A DNA stretch of 37,745 nt from Alphaproteobacteria bacterium (GCA_005884685.1 VBAH01000024.1:1-37745), one strand, 5' to 3'. Shown: positions 23,993 through 31,879, counted from the first letter of the stretch. Notes: generated by a model not told the origin, from the sequence alone. Program-made: numbers and translations.

Positions 23993-24292
23993 TTACTTCG
24001 ATGCCGGCTGCAGCAGCACCGGGTCGTATTTCAACGATGAGGTGCTGCTGCCGGCGAGCGGCTTCACCTTGTCGGTGCGGTAGCGCTCGGCGGCCGCCGC
24101 CATGCGCTCGCCGTCGTAGGCGATGTTGCGGTCGCCGGCGTACAGCGGCCATGGATCGACCATGTGCGTCACCTTGTTCGAGGCGGGCGCGTCGCCCGCC
24201 GCAAAGCTTACGGTGTCGCGGCGATCGAGATACATGTCGGTGCAGGCGCCGAGCAGCGTGGTGGCGGCGAGCGCCAGGATCGCGCCGCGCAT
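23993..24292 (-). CDS. Small pilus-assembly lipoprotein in the CpaD position
   Basis: A 99-residue lipoprotein with signal MRGAILALAATTLLGAC and lipobox Cys17. The remaining 80 residues contain VTHMVDPWPLYAGDRNIAYDGERMAAAAERY, a segment typical of a short rhizobial pilus-assembly protein encoded between cpaC and cpaE. Caulobacter CpaD in the same position is about twice as long, so this is a shortened or different family member rather than ordinary CpaD. It starts one base after the cpaC stop codon, implying coupled expression with the secretin. Presumed role: outer-membrane pilus factor. Confidence 0.82.
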   Translation of the reverse strand: MRGAILALAATTLLGACTDMYLDRRDTVSFAAGDAPASNKVTHMVDPWPLYAGDRNIAYDGERMAAAAERYRTDKVKPLAGSSTSSLKYDPVLLQPASK

Positions 24293-24293
24293 G

Positions 24294-25793
24294 TTACTTC
24301 GAGATGATCTGGCGCGAGACATAGTTCTCTCCCTTCGGGACGTCGAGGATGTGGCCGATCGCGGGCGCGCGGCCGTCCGAGATGCTTTTGATGCGGCGCT
24401 CCATCGGCACGGTGATTTCCGCCTGGCCGAGCAGGAAGAATTCCGCGTCGTTCGCCGGGCGCGAGTTGTCGAGCGGCGTGCGCAGCACGTCGCCGGGGCG
24501 GGCAGGGCGCACGAGGTGCGGCGTGACGATGATGACGAGGTCGGTCTCTTTTTTCTGATACGACGCGCTGCGCGCGAGCGCGCCGAGGATCGGCACGTCG
24601 GCAAGCCACGGCAACTGCTTCTGGTCCGCCGTGTTGATCGCCTGCAACAGGCCGGCGATCGCGAAGCTCTGGCCGTCGCGCAGCTCAACCGTGGTATTGG
24701 CGCGCCGCACGATCAGGGCCGGGATGGTGATCGCACCGACGGTGATCGTCGTGGTCGGGTCGATCTGGCTCACCTCCGGCTCGATCTTGAGGTTGATCAC
24801 GCCGTCGCCGAGAACGGTGGGCGTGAACGAGAGGCCGACGCCGTATTTCTTGAACTCGACCGAGACGTTGCCGAGGTTGGAGGCCACGGGGATCGGAAAC
24901 TCGCCGCCCGCCAGGAAGCTGGCGGTGTCGCCCGAGAGCGCAACAAGATTCGGCTCCGCAAGGCGGCGCACGATGCCGCGTTCTTCCAGCGCCTTGACCA
25001 GCACGTCGGCCTTCACGCCGTTGCCGAGCATGCTGCCCAGAATGGTGCCGAACGGCGCCGCGCCGGAAAGCAGTCCGGTCACGCCGGTCGCCGCCTGAAT
25101 GCCGTTGCCGGTCGAGGCGAGCCTGTCCTGCACCACCTGCCAGTTCACGCCGAGGTCGCGGCCGGCCGAGCGCGACGCCTCGACGAAGCGCACTTCCAGC
25201 ATCACCTGCTGCGGTGAATTCACCTTGACGGAGTTGATCACGTCGGCGCCGAACTGCTTGGCGATGGTGATCGCCTGGTCGACCATCACGGCGGTGGGTG
25301 CCGTGCCGCCGAGCATGATGCGGCCGTTGACCGAGGAGACCCGGAAGCGCGCGTGCGGGAAGCGCTGCGCCAGCTCGCTGCCGAGCCGCGACGTGTCGTA
25401 CGACACTTCGATGTCGTACACGCCGACCAGCTTGCGGGCCTCGCCATAAACGGACACGCGCGCGGTGCCGATCTTCTTGCCCAGCACCGAGAGCGAGCGG
25501 TCGGTCAGCGGGATCGCATCGGCGACGTCCGGATCGCTCACGATCACCTCGGAGAAGCTCTCTCCGGTGCGCACGCTTTCCGACTTGCCGATGGAAACCT
25601 TGACCGTCGCGGAGGTGCGCCCGGCCGCAAGCTCGACCTCGCGCGCCTGCGCCGGCATGAACACGAAGCCGGCGGCAAGCTGCGCGGCCGTGGCGGCTGC
25701 CAGCATCACGCCCGCGCGCAATGCGCTCGTGAACCAGTGGCGCCGCGGCGCGGATTTCTCAGGGCGCGTGGCGCCCCGTTGCATGTTCCCCAT
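24294..25793 (-). CDS. cpaC: Flp pilus outer-membrane secretin CpaC / RcpA
   Basis: A 499-residue secretin that forms the outer-membrane channel of the pilus. After a signal region (about 23-50: LRAGVMLAAATAAQLAAGFVFMPAQA) comes the BON-like N-terminal domain (SIGKSESVRTGESFSEVIVSDPDVADAIPLTDRSLSVLGKK). The secretin domain occupies about 210-430, with VPILGALARSASYQKKETDLVIIVTPHLVRP as the signature. The ATG at 25793 is chosen; upstream codons to 25859 overlap the end of cpaB and look non-coding. A GGGGAAGGGG stretch precedes it. It follows cpaB by 23 nt. Confidence 0.93.
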   Translation of the reverse strand: MGNMQRGATRPEKSAPRRHWFTSALRAGVMLAAATAAQLAAGFVFMPAQAREVELAAGRTSATVKVSIGKSESVRTGESFSEVIVSDPDVADAIPLTDRSLSVLGKKIGTARVSVYGEARKLVGVYDIEVSYDTSRLGSELAQRFPHARFRVSSVNGRIMLGGTAPTAVMVDQAITIAKQFGADVINSVKVNSPQQVMLEVRFVEASRSAGRDLGVNWQVVQDRLASTGNGIQAATGVTGLLSGAAPFGTILGSMLGNGVKADVLVKALEERGIVRRLAEPNLVALSGDTASFLAGGEFPIPVASNLGNVSVEFKKYGVGLSFTPTVLGDGVINLKIEPEVSQIDPTTTITVGAITIPALIVRRANTTVELRDGQSFAIAGLLQAINTADQKQLPWLADVPILGALARSASYQKKETDLVIIVTPHLVRPARPGDVLRTPLDNSRPANDAEFFLLGQAEITVPMERRIKSISDGRAPAIGHILDVPKGENYVSRQIISK

Positions 25794-25816
25794 GACCCAA
25801 CCCCTTCCCCGTTTAT

Positions 25817-26689
25817 TCAGCGGCGCGCCGCTGCCTGTTCGTCGGCGCTTTGGCGCCATTCGGCTTCTTCTGACGCAACGTTGTATTCCTGCTTGTTGGT
25901 GCCGCGCGTGACCGAGACCTTGGCGAAGCGCTTCGCTTCCGGCGCGCGCTGGATCACCTCCGTTTCGGTCAAGTCCGCGGTGCTGACGCGTCGCGTCGCG
26001 TCCGTCACCTGCTCGCCGGCGCGGCGCAGCATCAGCGAGAGATTGCCGAGCGAGGAGGCGAGCGCGATCTTCTGCGCGCCGATGGTATCGACCTCGACCG
26101 TCACCGCTTTGACGACGGTCGGCCGGTCGGCCGCGTCGTCGGCGAGCTGATCGACCGCGAGCACGCGCGCGTTCTGGATCACCACGTCGTTGGTGCCGTT
26201 GGTGCGCTCCTGCTGGCGCGTCAGCAGCACGTCGACGTGATCGCCCGGCAGCACGAAGCCGCCGACGCCTTCCACATCGTTGACGCGGATGGTAACGGCG
26301 CGCATGCCGTCCTGGATCACGGCGGAGAGCGTCGCCTTCTGTCCCGGCCCGGTGATCTTCGAGCGCAGGATCGGCTCGTTCTTCTCGATCGAGGCGAGCA
26401 CGATGCGTTTTCCCCCCGACATCACTTCGTCAATCGAGCCGAACGTGCCGGCCGGCAGCGCCTCGTTGGGCCACACGACCTCGCGCAGATTGTCGGGATT
26501 GACGTGCGTGCCGAAACGGAGTGGTCCTGCCGCGATAACGATTGTGCGCGTCGCGACCGGCTTTTCCTTCGGTGCGACAACCCGGCGGCTGAGCTCGGCC
26601 TGATAGTTCAGCCACCCTTGCGCGACGAACACCGCAAGGAGCCCGAACACGACCGCAATGCCAACCATCACGATGGTATTTTTACGCAA
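25817..26689 (-). CDS. cpaB: Flp pilus assembly protein CpaB / RcpC, TTG start
   Basis: A 290-residue periplasmic protein anchored by one N-terminal transmembrane helix (VMVGIAVVFGLLAVFVAQGWL). It has a SAF domain (about 46-110; VATRTIVIAAGPLRFGTHVNPDNL) and the RcpC/CpaB domain (RAVTIRVNDVEGVGGFVLPGDHVDVLLT). CpaB is thought to work with the secretin CpaC. The start is a TTG giving MRKNTIVMVG, a usual CpaB beginning; the first ATG would cut the helix. It is the first gene of the operon and faces the divergent TadG-like gene over a 353-bp intergenic region. Confidence 0.92.
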   Translation of the reverse strand: MRKNTIVMVGIAVVFGLLAVFVAQGWLNYQAELSRRVVAPKEKPVATRTIVIAAGPLRFGTHVNPDNLREVVWPNEALPAGTFGSIDEVMSGGKRIVLASIEKNEPILRSKITGPGQKATLSAVIQDGMRAVTIRVNDVEGVGGFVLPGDHVDVLLTRQQERTNGTNDVVIQNARVLAVDQLADDAADRPTVVKAVTVEVDTIGAQKIALASSLGNLSLMLRRAGEQVTDATRRVSTADLTETEVIQRAPEAKRFAKVSVTRGTNKQEYNVASEEAEWRQSADEQAAARR

Positions 26690-27042
26690 CGCACGCCCCG
26701 TAACTTTGTTTGCTTCTTGTGCGGGCCAAGGTGCGCGCCGAAACTTACTCCTTCCTGAAGTTTGGCGTTCGAATGCCGCTATGTTGAATCCGCCGCTAAG
26801 CCCTATCCTTACCGGCGGCTTAAGTGTTTCTCTGCAATGCAGGCAATACGCCGTTTACCAAGCGCGGGCGCGCGCGAATTGGTGCGCACTGCGAGCCCGA
26901 CATCGGTGTTTCGCGCACGGCATGCGTTGCGCGCCGATTTATTCTTAGCAGATTTTAAGCGAAGTTCCGCCTCGTCCGTGACTCAACGGTAAAACCTGCG
27001 CGTCACTCTGCGGCTCAGTCGACCTCCAAGGGGCTGAGACAG
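26690..27042. other. Divergent intergenic region between the tad operon and the TadG-like gene
   Basis: 353 bp without a supportable gene. It is less GC-rich than its surroundings and must hold the promoters for both directions. It contains an imperfect hairpin at 26790-26818 (CCGCCGCTAAG / CTTACCGGCGG, one mismatch, 7-nt loop) and an AT-richer stretch at 26936-26962 (GATTTATTCTTAGCAGATTT) that could be a promoter for the plus-strand gene. No convincing -35/-10 pair was found. Confidence 0.6.
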
Positions 27043-28266
27043 ATGATGTCACGTTTTTTCGCCGACCAGCAAGGCGGCGTCGCTCCCATCTTCGCGCTCG
27101 CGCTCGTCCCGATGATCGGCCTCGCCGGGGCGGCGCTCGACTACAGCCGCGCGAGCGCCGCGCGCACCGCGATGCAGGCCTCGCTCGACGCCACGGCCTT
27201 GATGATCGCGAAGGATGCGCAGCTCATTGCGTCCGACCAGGTCGGCCCGCGCGCAACCCAGCTGTTCAATGCCGGCTTCGGGCGCGACGACGTGCAGAGC
27301 ATTCAGGTCAATGCGACGGTGAGCAGCGGCACCGGCGGCACGACGGTGACGGCAAGCGCCGGCGGCGCGGTGGCGACGACGTTCATGCACATTCTCGGCC
27401 AGTCGACGATGAACATCGCGGCGCATGCGAGCGTCGTCAGCGCGAGCGACGGGCTCGGCTGCGTGCTTTCGCTCAATCCGCTGGCGAGCGGCGCCGCCAC
27501 CGCACAGGGCAGCACGATTGTTACACTGAACGGCTGCAGCCTCTACGACAACTCGGCCAGCAGCACCGCGCTGACCGTCGGCGGCTCGGCATCGGTCTCA
27601 GCCGACTTCGTCGGCGTCGTGGGCGGCATCGGCTCGAGTACTGGCATCACCGCGACGAACGGCATCCGGACGCGAATTTCGCCGGTGGCGGATCCGTATG
27701 CCGATGTGCCGGCGCCGATTTACAGCGGGTGCGATCAGCACAATTACACCGCCAGGAACACCGCGACGATCAATCCGGGCGTCTACTGCGGCGGCATCGG
27801 CGTCAACGCCAATGCGGTGCTCACGCTCAATCCGGGCCTCTACATCATCGACGGCGGCGGCTTCACCATCAACGGCGGCGCGACCGTGAACGGCACCGGG
27901 GTCACGCTGTACTTCACGTCGAGCAGCGGCCGGGACTGGGCGAGCGTCACGATCAACGGCAATGCCAACGTGAACCTGACGCCGATGACCTATGGGCCGA
28001 CCAGGGGAATCGTAGTCTTCGCCGACCGCAACACGCCGCAGGGCACGTCGTTCAAGTTCAACGGCGGCGCCAACCAGTACTTCGCCGGCGCGATCTATGT
28101 TCCGAGCGCAGCGATCAACTTCGCGGGCGGCGCCAATACGGCGACGACCTGCACGCAGGTGATCGGCGACACGGTCACGTTCGTCGGCAATTCGAACCTC
28201 GCGATCGATTGCAGCCGCTACAACACGCGGCCGTTCAGCTCCAAGACGATGCGGGTTGCATCGTGA
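27043..28266 (+). CDS. TadG-like pilus-associated protein with beta-helix-like C-terminal region
   Basis: A 407-residue protein. Its N-terminus matches the TadE/TadG-type segment: DQQGGVAPIFALALVPMIGLAGAALDYSRASAARTAMQASLDATALM, one membrane helix then a pseudopilin-like amphipathic helix. From about 135 on it has Gly/Asn/Thr-rich short beta repeats (TINPGVYCGGI, VLTLNPGLYIIDGG, FTINGGATVNGTG), suggesting a right-handed parallel beta-helix on the outer face of the membrane. Six or so cysteines are spread through this part. Classical TadG has a von Willebrand A domain instead, which is not seen. It is transcribed away from the cpa/tad operon and may be a minor or tip component. The start is the first of two tandem ATGs, preceded by AAGGGG. 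Confidence 0.82.
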   Translation: MMSRFFADQQGGVAPIFALALVPMIGLAGAALDYSRASAARTAMQASLDATALMIAKDAQLIASDQVGPRATQLFNAGFGRDDVQSIQVNATVSSGTGGTTVTASAGGAVATTFMHILGQSTMNIAAHASVVSASDGLGCVLSLNPLASGAATAQGSTIVTLNGCSLYDNSASSTALTVGGSASVSADFVGVVGGIGSSTGITATNGIRTRISPVADPYADVPAPIYSGCDQHNYTARNTATINPGVYCGGIGVNANAVLTLNPGLYIIDGGGFTINGGATVNGTGVTLYFTSSSGRDWASVTINGNANVNLTPMTYGPTRGIVVFADRNTPQGTSFKFNGGANQYFAGAIYVPSAAINFAGGANTATTCTQVIGDTVTFVGNSNLAIDCSRYNTRPFSSKTMRVAS

Positions 28267-28293
28267 GCGTAAGTGCGCGCCGCAAGCGCTGAC

Positions 28294-28328
28294 CGTCATC
28301 GCCCGCGAAGGCGGGCGATCGAGTAATC
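28294..28328 (-). repeat. Family B palindromic repeat, left copy flanking the GIY-YIG gene
   Basis: CGTCATCGCCCGCGAAGGCG followed by GGCGATCGAGTAATC. It is the inverted counterpart of 28660-28694, with only two or three differences over 35 bp. Confidence 0.88.
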
Positions 28329-28343
28329 GCCGGCGGACTTTTG

Positions 28344-28646
28344 TCACGGTGCCGCAATCAAAGGGTAGAGATCGTCCCAATTCGGATTGGTCTGTTCAAT
28401 GAGCCTGATCTTCCAGGCCCGACTCCATTTCTTCAATCGTTTCTCACGCCGGATCGCATTTCCCGCGTCGAAGAACTGCTCGTAATAGACGAGGCGATGC
28501 ACGCCATACTTTTTCGTGAAGCCTGCAACGACGTCGGTTCGATGTTCGTAGAGACGCCGTATGAGATTGTTGGTCACACCGATATAAAGCGTTCTGCCAA
28601 TACGGCTCGCGAGAATGTAGACCCAGAAATATCGTTCAGCGCTCAT
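28344..28646 (-). CDS. GIY-YIG nuclease family protein (YhbQ/UPF0213-like)
   Basis: A 100-residue single-domain GIY-YIG protein. The hallmark pair is FWVYILAS (6-13) and TLYIGVTNNLIRRLYEH (19-35), with the conserved Arg near 30-31. Catalytic Glu is likely E68 in AIRREKRLKKW, and QTNPNW near the end gives the conserved Asn. All core residues are present, so it should be an active DNA endonuclease or a DNA-binding derivative. No clear ribosome-binding site precedes ATG 28646. The gene stands alone between inverted copies of a 35-bp repeat (28294-28328 and 28660-28694), which suggests that gene and repeats belong together as a small cassette. Cellular function is unknown. Confidence 0.92.
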   Translation of the reverse strand: MSAERYFWVYILASRIGRTLYIGVTNNLIRRLYEHRTDVVAGFTKKYGVHRLVYYEQFFDAGNAIRREKRLKKWSRAWKIRLIEQTNPNWDDLYPLIAAP

Positions 28647-28659
28647 GAGCTGGTACGGT

Positions 28660-28694
28660 GTTTACTGGATCGCCCGCCTTCGCGGGCGATGACG
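28660..28694 (+). repeat. Family B palindromic repeat, right copy flanking the GIY-YIG gene
   Basis: GTTTACTGGATCGCCCGCCT followed by TCGCGGGCGATGACG; the reverse complement of the copy at 28294-28328 apart from a few bases near the AC(T)GGATC / GATCGAGT end. Confidence 0.88.
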
Positions 28695-28765
28695 GGGCTT
28701 GGGACTCGCGTCAATTAGCCTGCCGAAGGACCATCTCGACCTGTTCGCGCGTGAGGCCATGGCGG

Positions 28766-30136
28766 CTACCGGCTGCGAATAGCGCGTGACGACCCGCGCT
28801 TCCGTGCCACGACCAGATCCTGGTAATTCCCGACGATCCCCTCCTCGATCGACACGATCTCGAAATACTTCCCCCACGCGCGGGCGACGTAGTCGGGCCG
28901 GTGCAAAATGTTGCGGTAATACGCGCTGCCGTGCGTGACCGCGTCGATGCCGGGGTTGCGGCCTGCATCGACGAAGCCGTCGCCGTCCGACATCAGTTGC
29001 TCGAGCAGGTTCTCGCGCGCCGCCGCAACGCGGCCGAGAACCGACAGGAACAGCAGCGCGCCCGGCCTGGCGATGCGCGCCAGCTCGGCAAGCCACAGCG
29101 CTTCGTACTCTTGCGAGAGGTGCGTGAAGACCGAAATGCCGGCGATCGCGCCGAAGAAGTCATCGGCGTAGGCGGTGGGCGGCTCCGGCCGGATCGTGGT
29201 GAAGCTTCCGCGGATGTGCTGCGCGCACCAGCGGACATTGTCGGCGTCGATATCGACGCCGGAAAGAACGACCCCGTTGCGCGCAAGGAAACGGCTGGTG
29301 CGCCCGCCGCCGCAGCCCCAGTCGAGCACCGGGCCGAGAGCCGCGAGCGGCCGGCCCGCGTAGCGCTGCGCCAGCGCGTCGAGCTTCCTGGCGATCGAAT
29401 AGCCTTCCAGGTTGAACAGGAAGGCGGAGTCGTGCCCGGCGACGCGCACGCGCCCCTGCGGCTCCGGCATCGCGGCCTCGAACAGCGGATAGTGATAGTC
29501 GCGCAGCGGGTGGAACGGCTGCCCGGCACCGAACGAGATGCGCAGTTCATGCTCGCGCGGATCGAGCGCGGTGTCGCCCTCGAAGGCATGCAGCTTGAAT
29601 TCCGGCGGCAGCGGCGATTTGAAATCCTCGGCGCCGTGCTTCGGCCGCAGCGCAACCGGGCGATCGTTGATCGTTATGCGATGATCCGCTCGTCCCGACG
29701 GGGCGATGTACCAGCCGGTGAGCAGCAGCGAGGCGTTCGTGACGGCACCGGCCAGCGCCCACAATCCGTCGCGCAGGATGTCGCGCAGCATCGCCTCGTA
29801 GTGCTGCGGCGGATCGATGCGCACCGCGAACCGGCCGTTCGCCAGCGGCGTCGCGGCGCCGCGGATGCGCACTTCGACGGTCTGCTCGGTCGCGTCGAAA
29901 GACTCCGCCGGGATCGTGTACTCGAAGGCGCAGCGGCCATGCGGCACTTCGGAGACGAGGTCGGCACGGTAGCGGTCGGCGCGCGTGCTGCCGGCAAGCT
30001 TTCCGTCGACGAAAAAATCAACGGTGACGGGCGCAGCGGAACGCGCGTGGCGCGCCCAGCCGCGGATCGTGCGCACCTCGCGCACGTCGACGACGCCGAG
30101 CAGCGGATTGCCGAAATACCTTCTGAGAAATTTCAC
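28766..30136 (-). CDS. Class I SAM-dependent methyltransferase with large N-terminal region
   Basis: A 456-residue protein. The C-terminal half (about 245-445) is a Rossmann methyltransferase with motif I VLDWGCGGGRTSRFLA (270-285), the acidic motif II GVDIDADN (293-300) and DDFFGAIAGISVFTHLSQEYEALWLAELARIARPGALL for motifs post-I to III. The N-terminal 240 residues hold two beta-rich segments (RTIRGWARH...VDFFVDGKLAGSTRAD near 22-55, and LLLTGWYIAPSG...INDRP near 137-160). These resemble each other and look like repeated carbohydrate-binding-like or immunoglobulin-like domains. The start is a GTG at 30136. This domain set is seen in glycan or polysaccharide modifying loci, but no glycosyltransferase is nearby, so the substrate is unknown. 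Confidence 0.85.
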   Translation of the reverse strand: MKFLRRYFGNPLLGVVDVREVRTIRGWARHARSAAPVTVDFFVDGKLAGSTRADRYRADLVSEVPHGRCAFEYTIPAESFDATEQTVEVRIRGAATPLANGRFAVRIDPPQHYEAMLRDILRDGLWALAGAVTNASLLLTGWYIAPSGRADHRITINDRPVALRPKHGAEDFKSPLPPEFKLHAFEGDTALDPREHELRISFGAGQPFHPLRDYHYPLFEAAMPEPQGRVRVAGHDSAFLFNLEGYSIARKLDALAQRYAGRPLAALGPVLDWGCGGGRTSRFLARNGVVLSGVDIDADNVRWCAQHIRGSFTTIRPEPPTAYADDFFGAIAGISVFTHLSQEYEALWLAELARIARPGALLFLSVLGRVAAARENLLEQLMSDGDGFVDAGRNPGIDAVTHGSAYYRNILHRPDYVARAWGKYFEIVSIEEGIVGNYQDLVVARKRGSSRAIRSR

Positions 30137-30206
30137 GCATCGCCTCGCGGCGCCGGAAAGCTTGCGCTAACCGATCACAGGGCAACCGCGAACGAAAGAG
30201 GATTCC

Positions 30207-31163
30207 TCAGGCACCGGGTGCTCCCGCATTGGGGAAAAACAGCTGCTGGCCGTTGATCCTGTAATCCGCGATCGCCCTCTGACCCTCGGCCGAAACCAGC
30301 CAATCGATGAATTGCTGGCCGAGATCTTTCCTCACATGCGGGTGCTTTTCCGGGTTCACCAGCGTGACGCCGTATTGATTGAACATCCGGCGATCGCCTT
30401 CGACCGCGATGTCGAGCTCGCCGCGGTTCTTGAACGCGAGCCACGTGCCGCGGTCGGACAGCGTGTAGCCGTTCATCGCCGCGGCGGTGTTGAGCGCCGC
30501 GCCCATGCCCTGGCCGATCTCGCGGTACCACGGGCCGGCCACCTCCCGTCCCGTGTGCGCCTGCGGAATTGGAGGAGCGTGGGGATCGATGCCCGCCGCT
30601 TTCCACAGCGCAAGCTCTGCCGAATGCGTGCCGGAGCGGTCGCCGCGCGAGATGAACGGCGCGGCCTTTGCCTTGATCGTCTTCAGGGCGGTCTCGATGT
30701 CCTTGCCTTTGACGCCGGCCGGATCGCTTTGCGGTCCGATCAGCACGAAGTCGTTGTACATCACGGGATAGCGCTTGACGCCGAAGCCGTCCGCCACGAA
30801 GCGCTCCTCCTGCGCCTTGGCGTGCACGAACACCACGTCGGCGTCGCCGCGTTTCGTCGTGTCGAGGGCTTGGCCGGTACCTTGCGCGATCACCTTCACG
30901 TCGATGCCGGTCTTCGCCTTGAAGATCGGCAGGATATGGCCGAACAGCCCGGAGTCCTGCGTCGAGGTGGTCGAGGCGACGACGATGGATTTGTCCTGCG
31001 CGCGCGCGGGAGCGCACAACGCTATGCACAGCATAAATGCGAGGAGCGTACATCTCCTGCCGCTCGTCCCCGCGAAAGCGGGGACCCAGGGCCAAGAAAC
31101 GAAAGAAGGCTGGATGCCCGCTTTCGCGGGCATGAGCGGCGTATGCGCATCGGCCGTTCGCAT
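30207..31163 (-). CDS. tupA: Tungstate ABC transporter substrate-binding protein TupA
   Basis: A 318-residue periplasmic oxyanion-binding protein with the TupA hallmark STTSTQDSGLF (64-74), which binds tungstate, and RGDRSGTHSAE and DRGTWLAF further on. The ATG at 31163 has GGGAG 6 nt upstream and directly follows the tupC stop. The signal-peptide core is at 40-55 (LLAFMLCIALCAPARA). It is preceded by an unusual about 38-residue stretch. Residues 9-35 (including MPAKAGIQ and VPAFAGTSG) are the translation of a family A repeat inserted in frame between the start codon and the signal-peptide core. Export with such a long n-region may still work; otherwise an internal start such as the ATG for MLCIAL would leave a short signal. 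Confidence 0.9.
   Translation of the reverse strand: MRTADAHTPLMPAKAGIQPSFVSWPWVPAFAGTSGRRCTLLAFMLCIALCAPARAQDKSIVVASTTSTQDSGLFGHILPIFKAKTGIDVKVIAQGTGQALDTTKRGDADVVFVHAKAQEERFVADGFGVKRYPVMYNDFVLIGPQSDPAGVKGKDIETALKTIKAKAAPFISRGDRSGTHSAELALWKAAGIDPHAPPIPQAHTGREVAGPWYREIGQGMGAALNTAAAMNGYTLSDRGTWLAFKNRGELDIAVEGDRRMFNQYGVTLVNPEKHPHVRKDLGQQFIDWLVSAEGQRAIADYRINGQQLFFPNAGAPGA
31060..31139 (-). repeat. Family A double-palindrome repeat inside the tupA coding region
   Basis: On the minus strand it begins CCGCTCATGCCCGCGAAAGC and ends in the GTCCCCGC / GCGGGGAC hairpin and GAGCGG, 80 bp in all. It lies wholly within the 5' end of tupA and is translated as residues 9-35. Confidence 0.88.
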
Positions 31164-31175
31164 CAAAGTCTCCCT

Positions 31176-31877
31176 CTAGATCACCAGATCGCCGCGCAAG
31201 AATGCCGCGGCCTCAGATGTCGCGGGTGAGGGAAAAAATTGCGCGGCACCGGCGCGCTCGATGAGCCGTCCGCGGGCGAGAAATACGACGTCGCCGGCCA
31301 GCCGGCGCGCCTGCCCGATGTCGTGCGTCGCCATCACGATCTTGACGCCGGAGGCCGCGACCGCCTGCACGATGTCCTCCACCGCCTTGGTGGCGGCGGG
31401 ATCGAGGCTCGCGGTCGGCTCGTCGAGAAACAGAATCTCCGGATCGCGCGCGAGCGCGCGCGCGAGCGCGAGCCGTTGCTGCTCGCCGCCAGAGAGGCGC
31501 CGCGCCGGGCGCTGCGCGAGCGCCGCGAGCCCGACACGGTCGAGCAATGCGCGCACGCGCTGCTCGTCGCGGCGCTCGAGCGCATAGGCGACGTTCGCAG
31601 CCGCCGAACGCCGCAGCATCACGGGGCGCTGGAACACCATGGCGAGCCGCTCGTCCGGGATAGCGCGCCCGCCCCAGGTAACCCGGCCGGAAGTCGGCCG
31701 GATCAATCCCATCGCGAGCCGCAACAGCGTGCTCTTGCCCGAGCCGTTCGGCCCCAGCAGCACCGTGGGCGCGCCGGAGACGATCTTGAGATCGAGATTG
31801 CTGACGATCTCGACGCCGCGCGCGCGCAGCGAGGCGTCTTCGAACGCCAGCGGCAGATCGGTAATGGGTGCGCGCAT
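31176..31877 (-). CDS. tupC: Tungstate ABC transporter ATP-binding protein TupC
   Basis: A 233-residue importer ATPase. Walker A is GPNGSGKST (42-50), the Q-loop is FQ (82-83), the signature is LSGGEQQRLALARAL (128-142), Walker B is ILFLDEP (148-154), and the switch His is in MATHDIG. The tupB stop overlaps a GTG at 31883 (GTGA), which would add two residues; ATG 31877 is given here. Both are plausible and there is no strong ribosome-binding site. Its place between permease and binding-protein genes, in the order B-C-A, defines a complete tungstate importer. Tungstate or molybdate supply may matter for the molybdenum hydroxylase encoded in this window. Confidence 0.92.
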   Translation of the reverse strand: MRAPITDLPLAFEDASLRARGVEIVSNLDLKIVSGAPTVLLGPNGSGKSTLLRLAMGLIRPTSGRVTWGGRAIPDERLAMVFQRPVMLRRSAAANVAYALERRDEQRVRALLDRVGLAALAQRPARRLSGGEQQRLALARALARDPEILFLDEPTASLDPAATKAVEDIVQAVAASGVKIVMATHDIGQARRLAGDVVFLARGRLIERAGAAQFFPSPATSEAAAFLRGDLVI

Positions 31878-31879
31878 GG

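Noticed and set aside
28711-28968. A minus-strand frame ending in HGLTREQVEMVLRQAN near the methyltransferase end
   Set aside because: It looks protein-like at its tail, but it overlaps the methyltransferase end in another frame and has no start or domain. A remnant of a frameshifted C-terminus is possible but unsupported.
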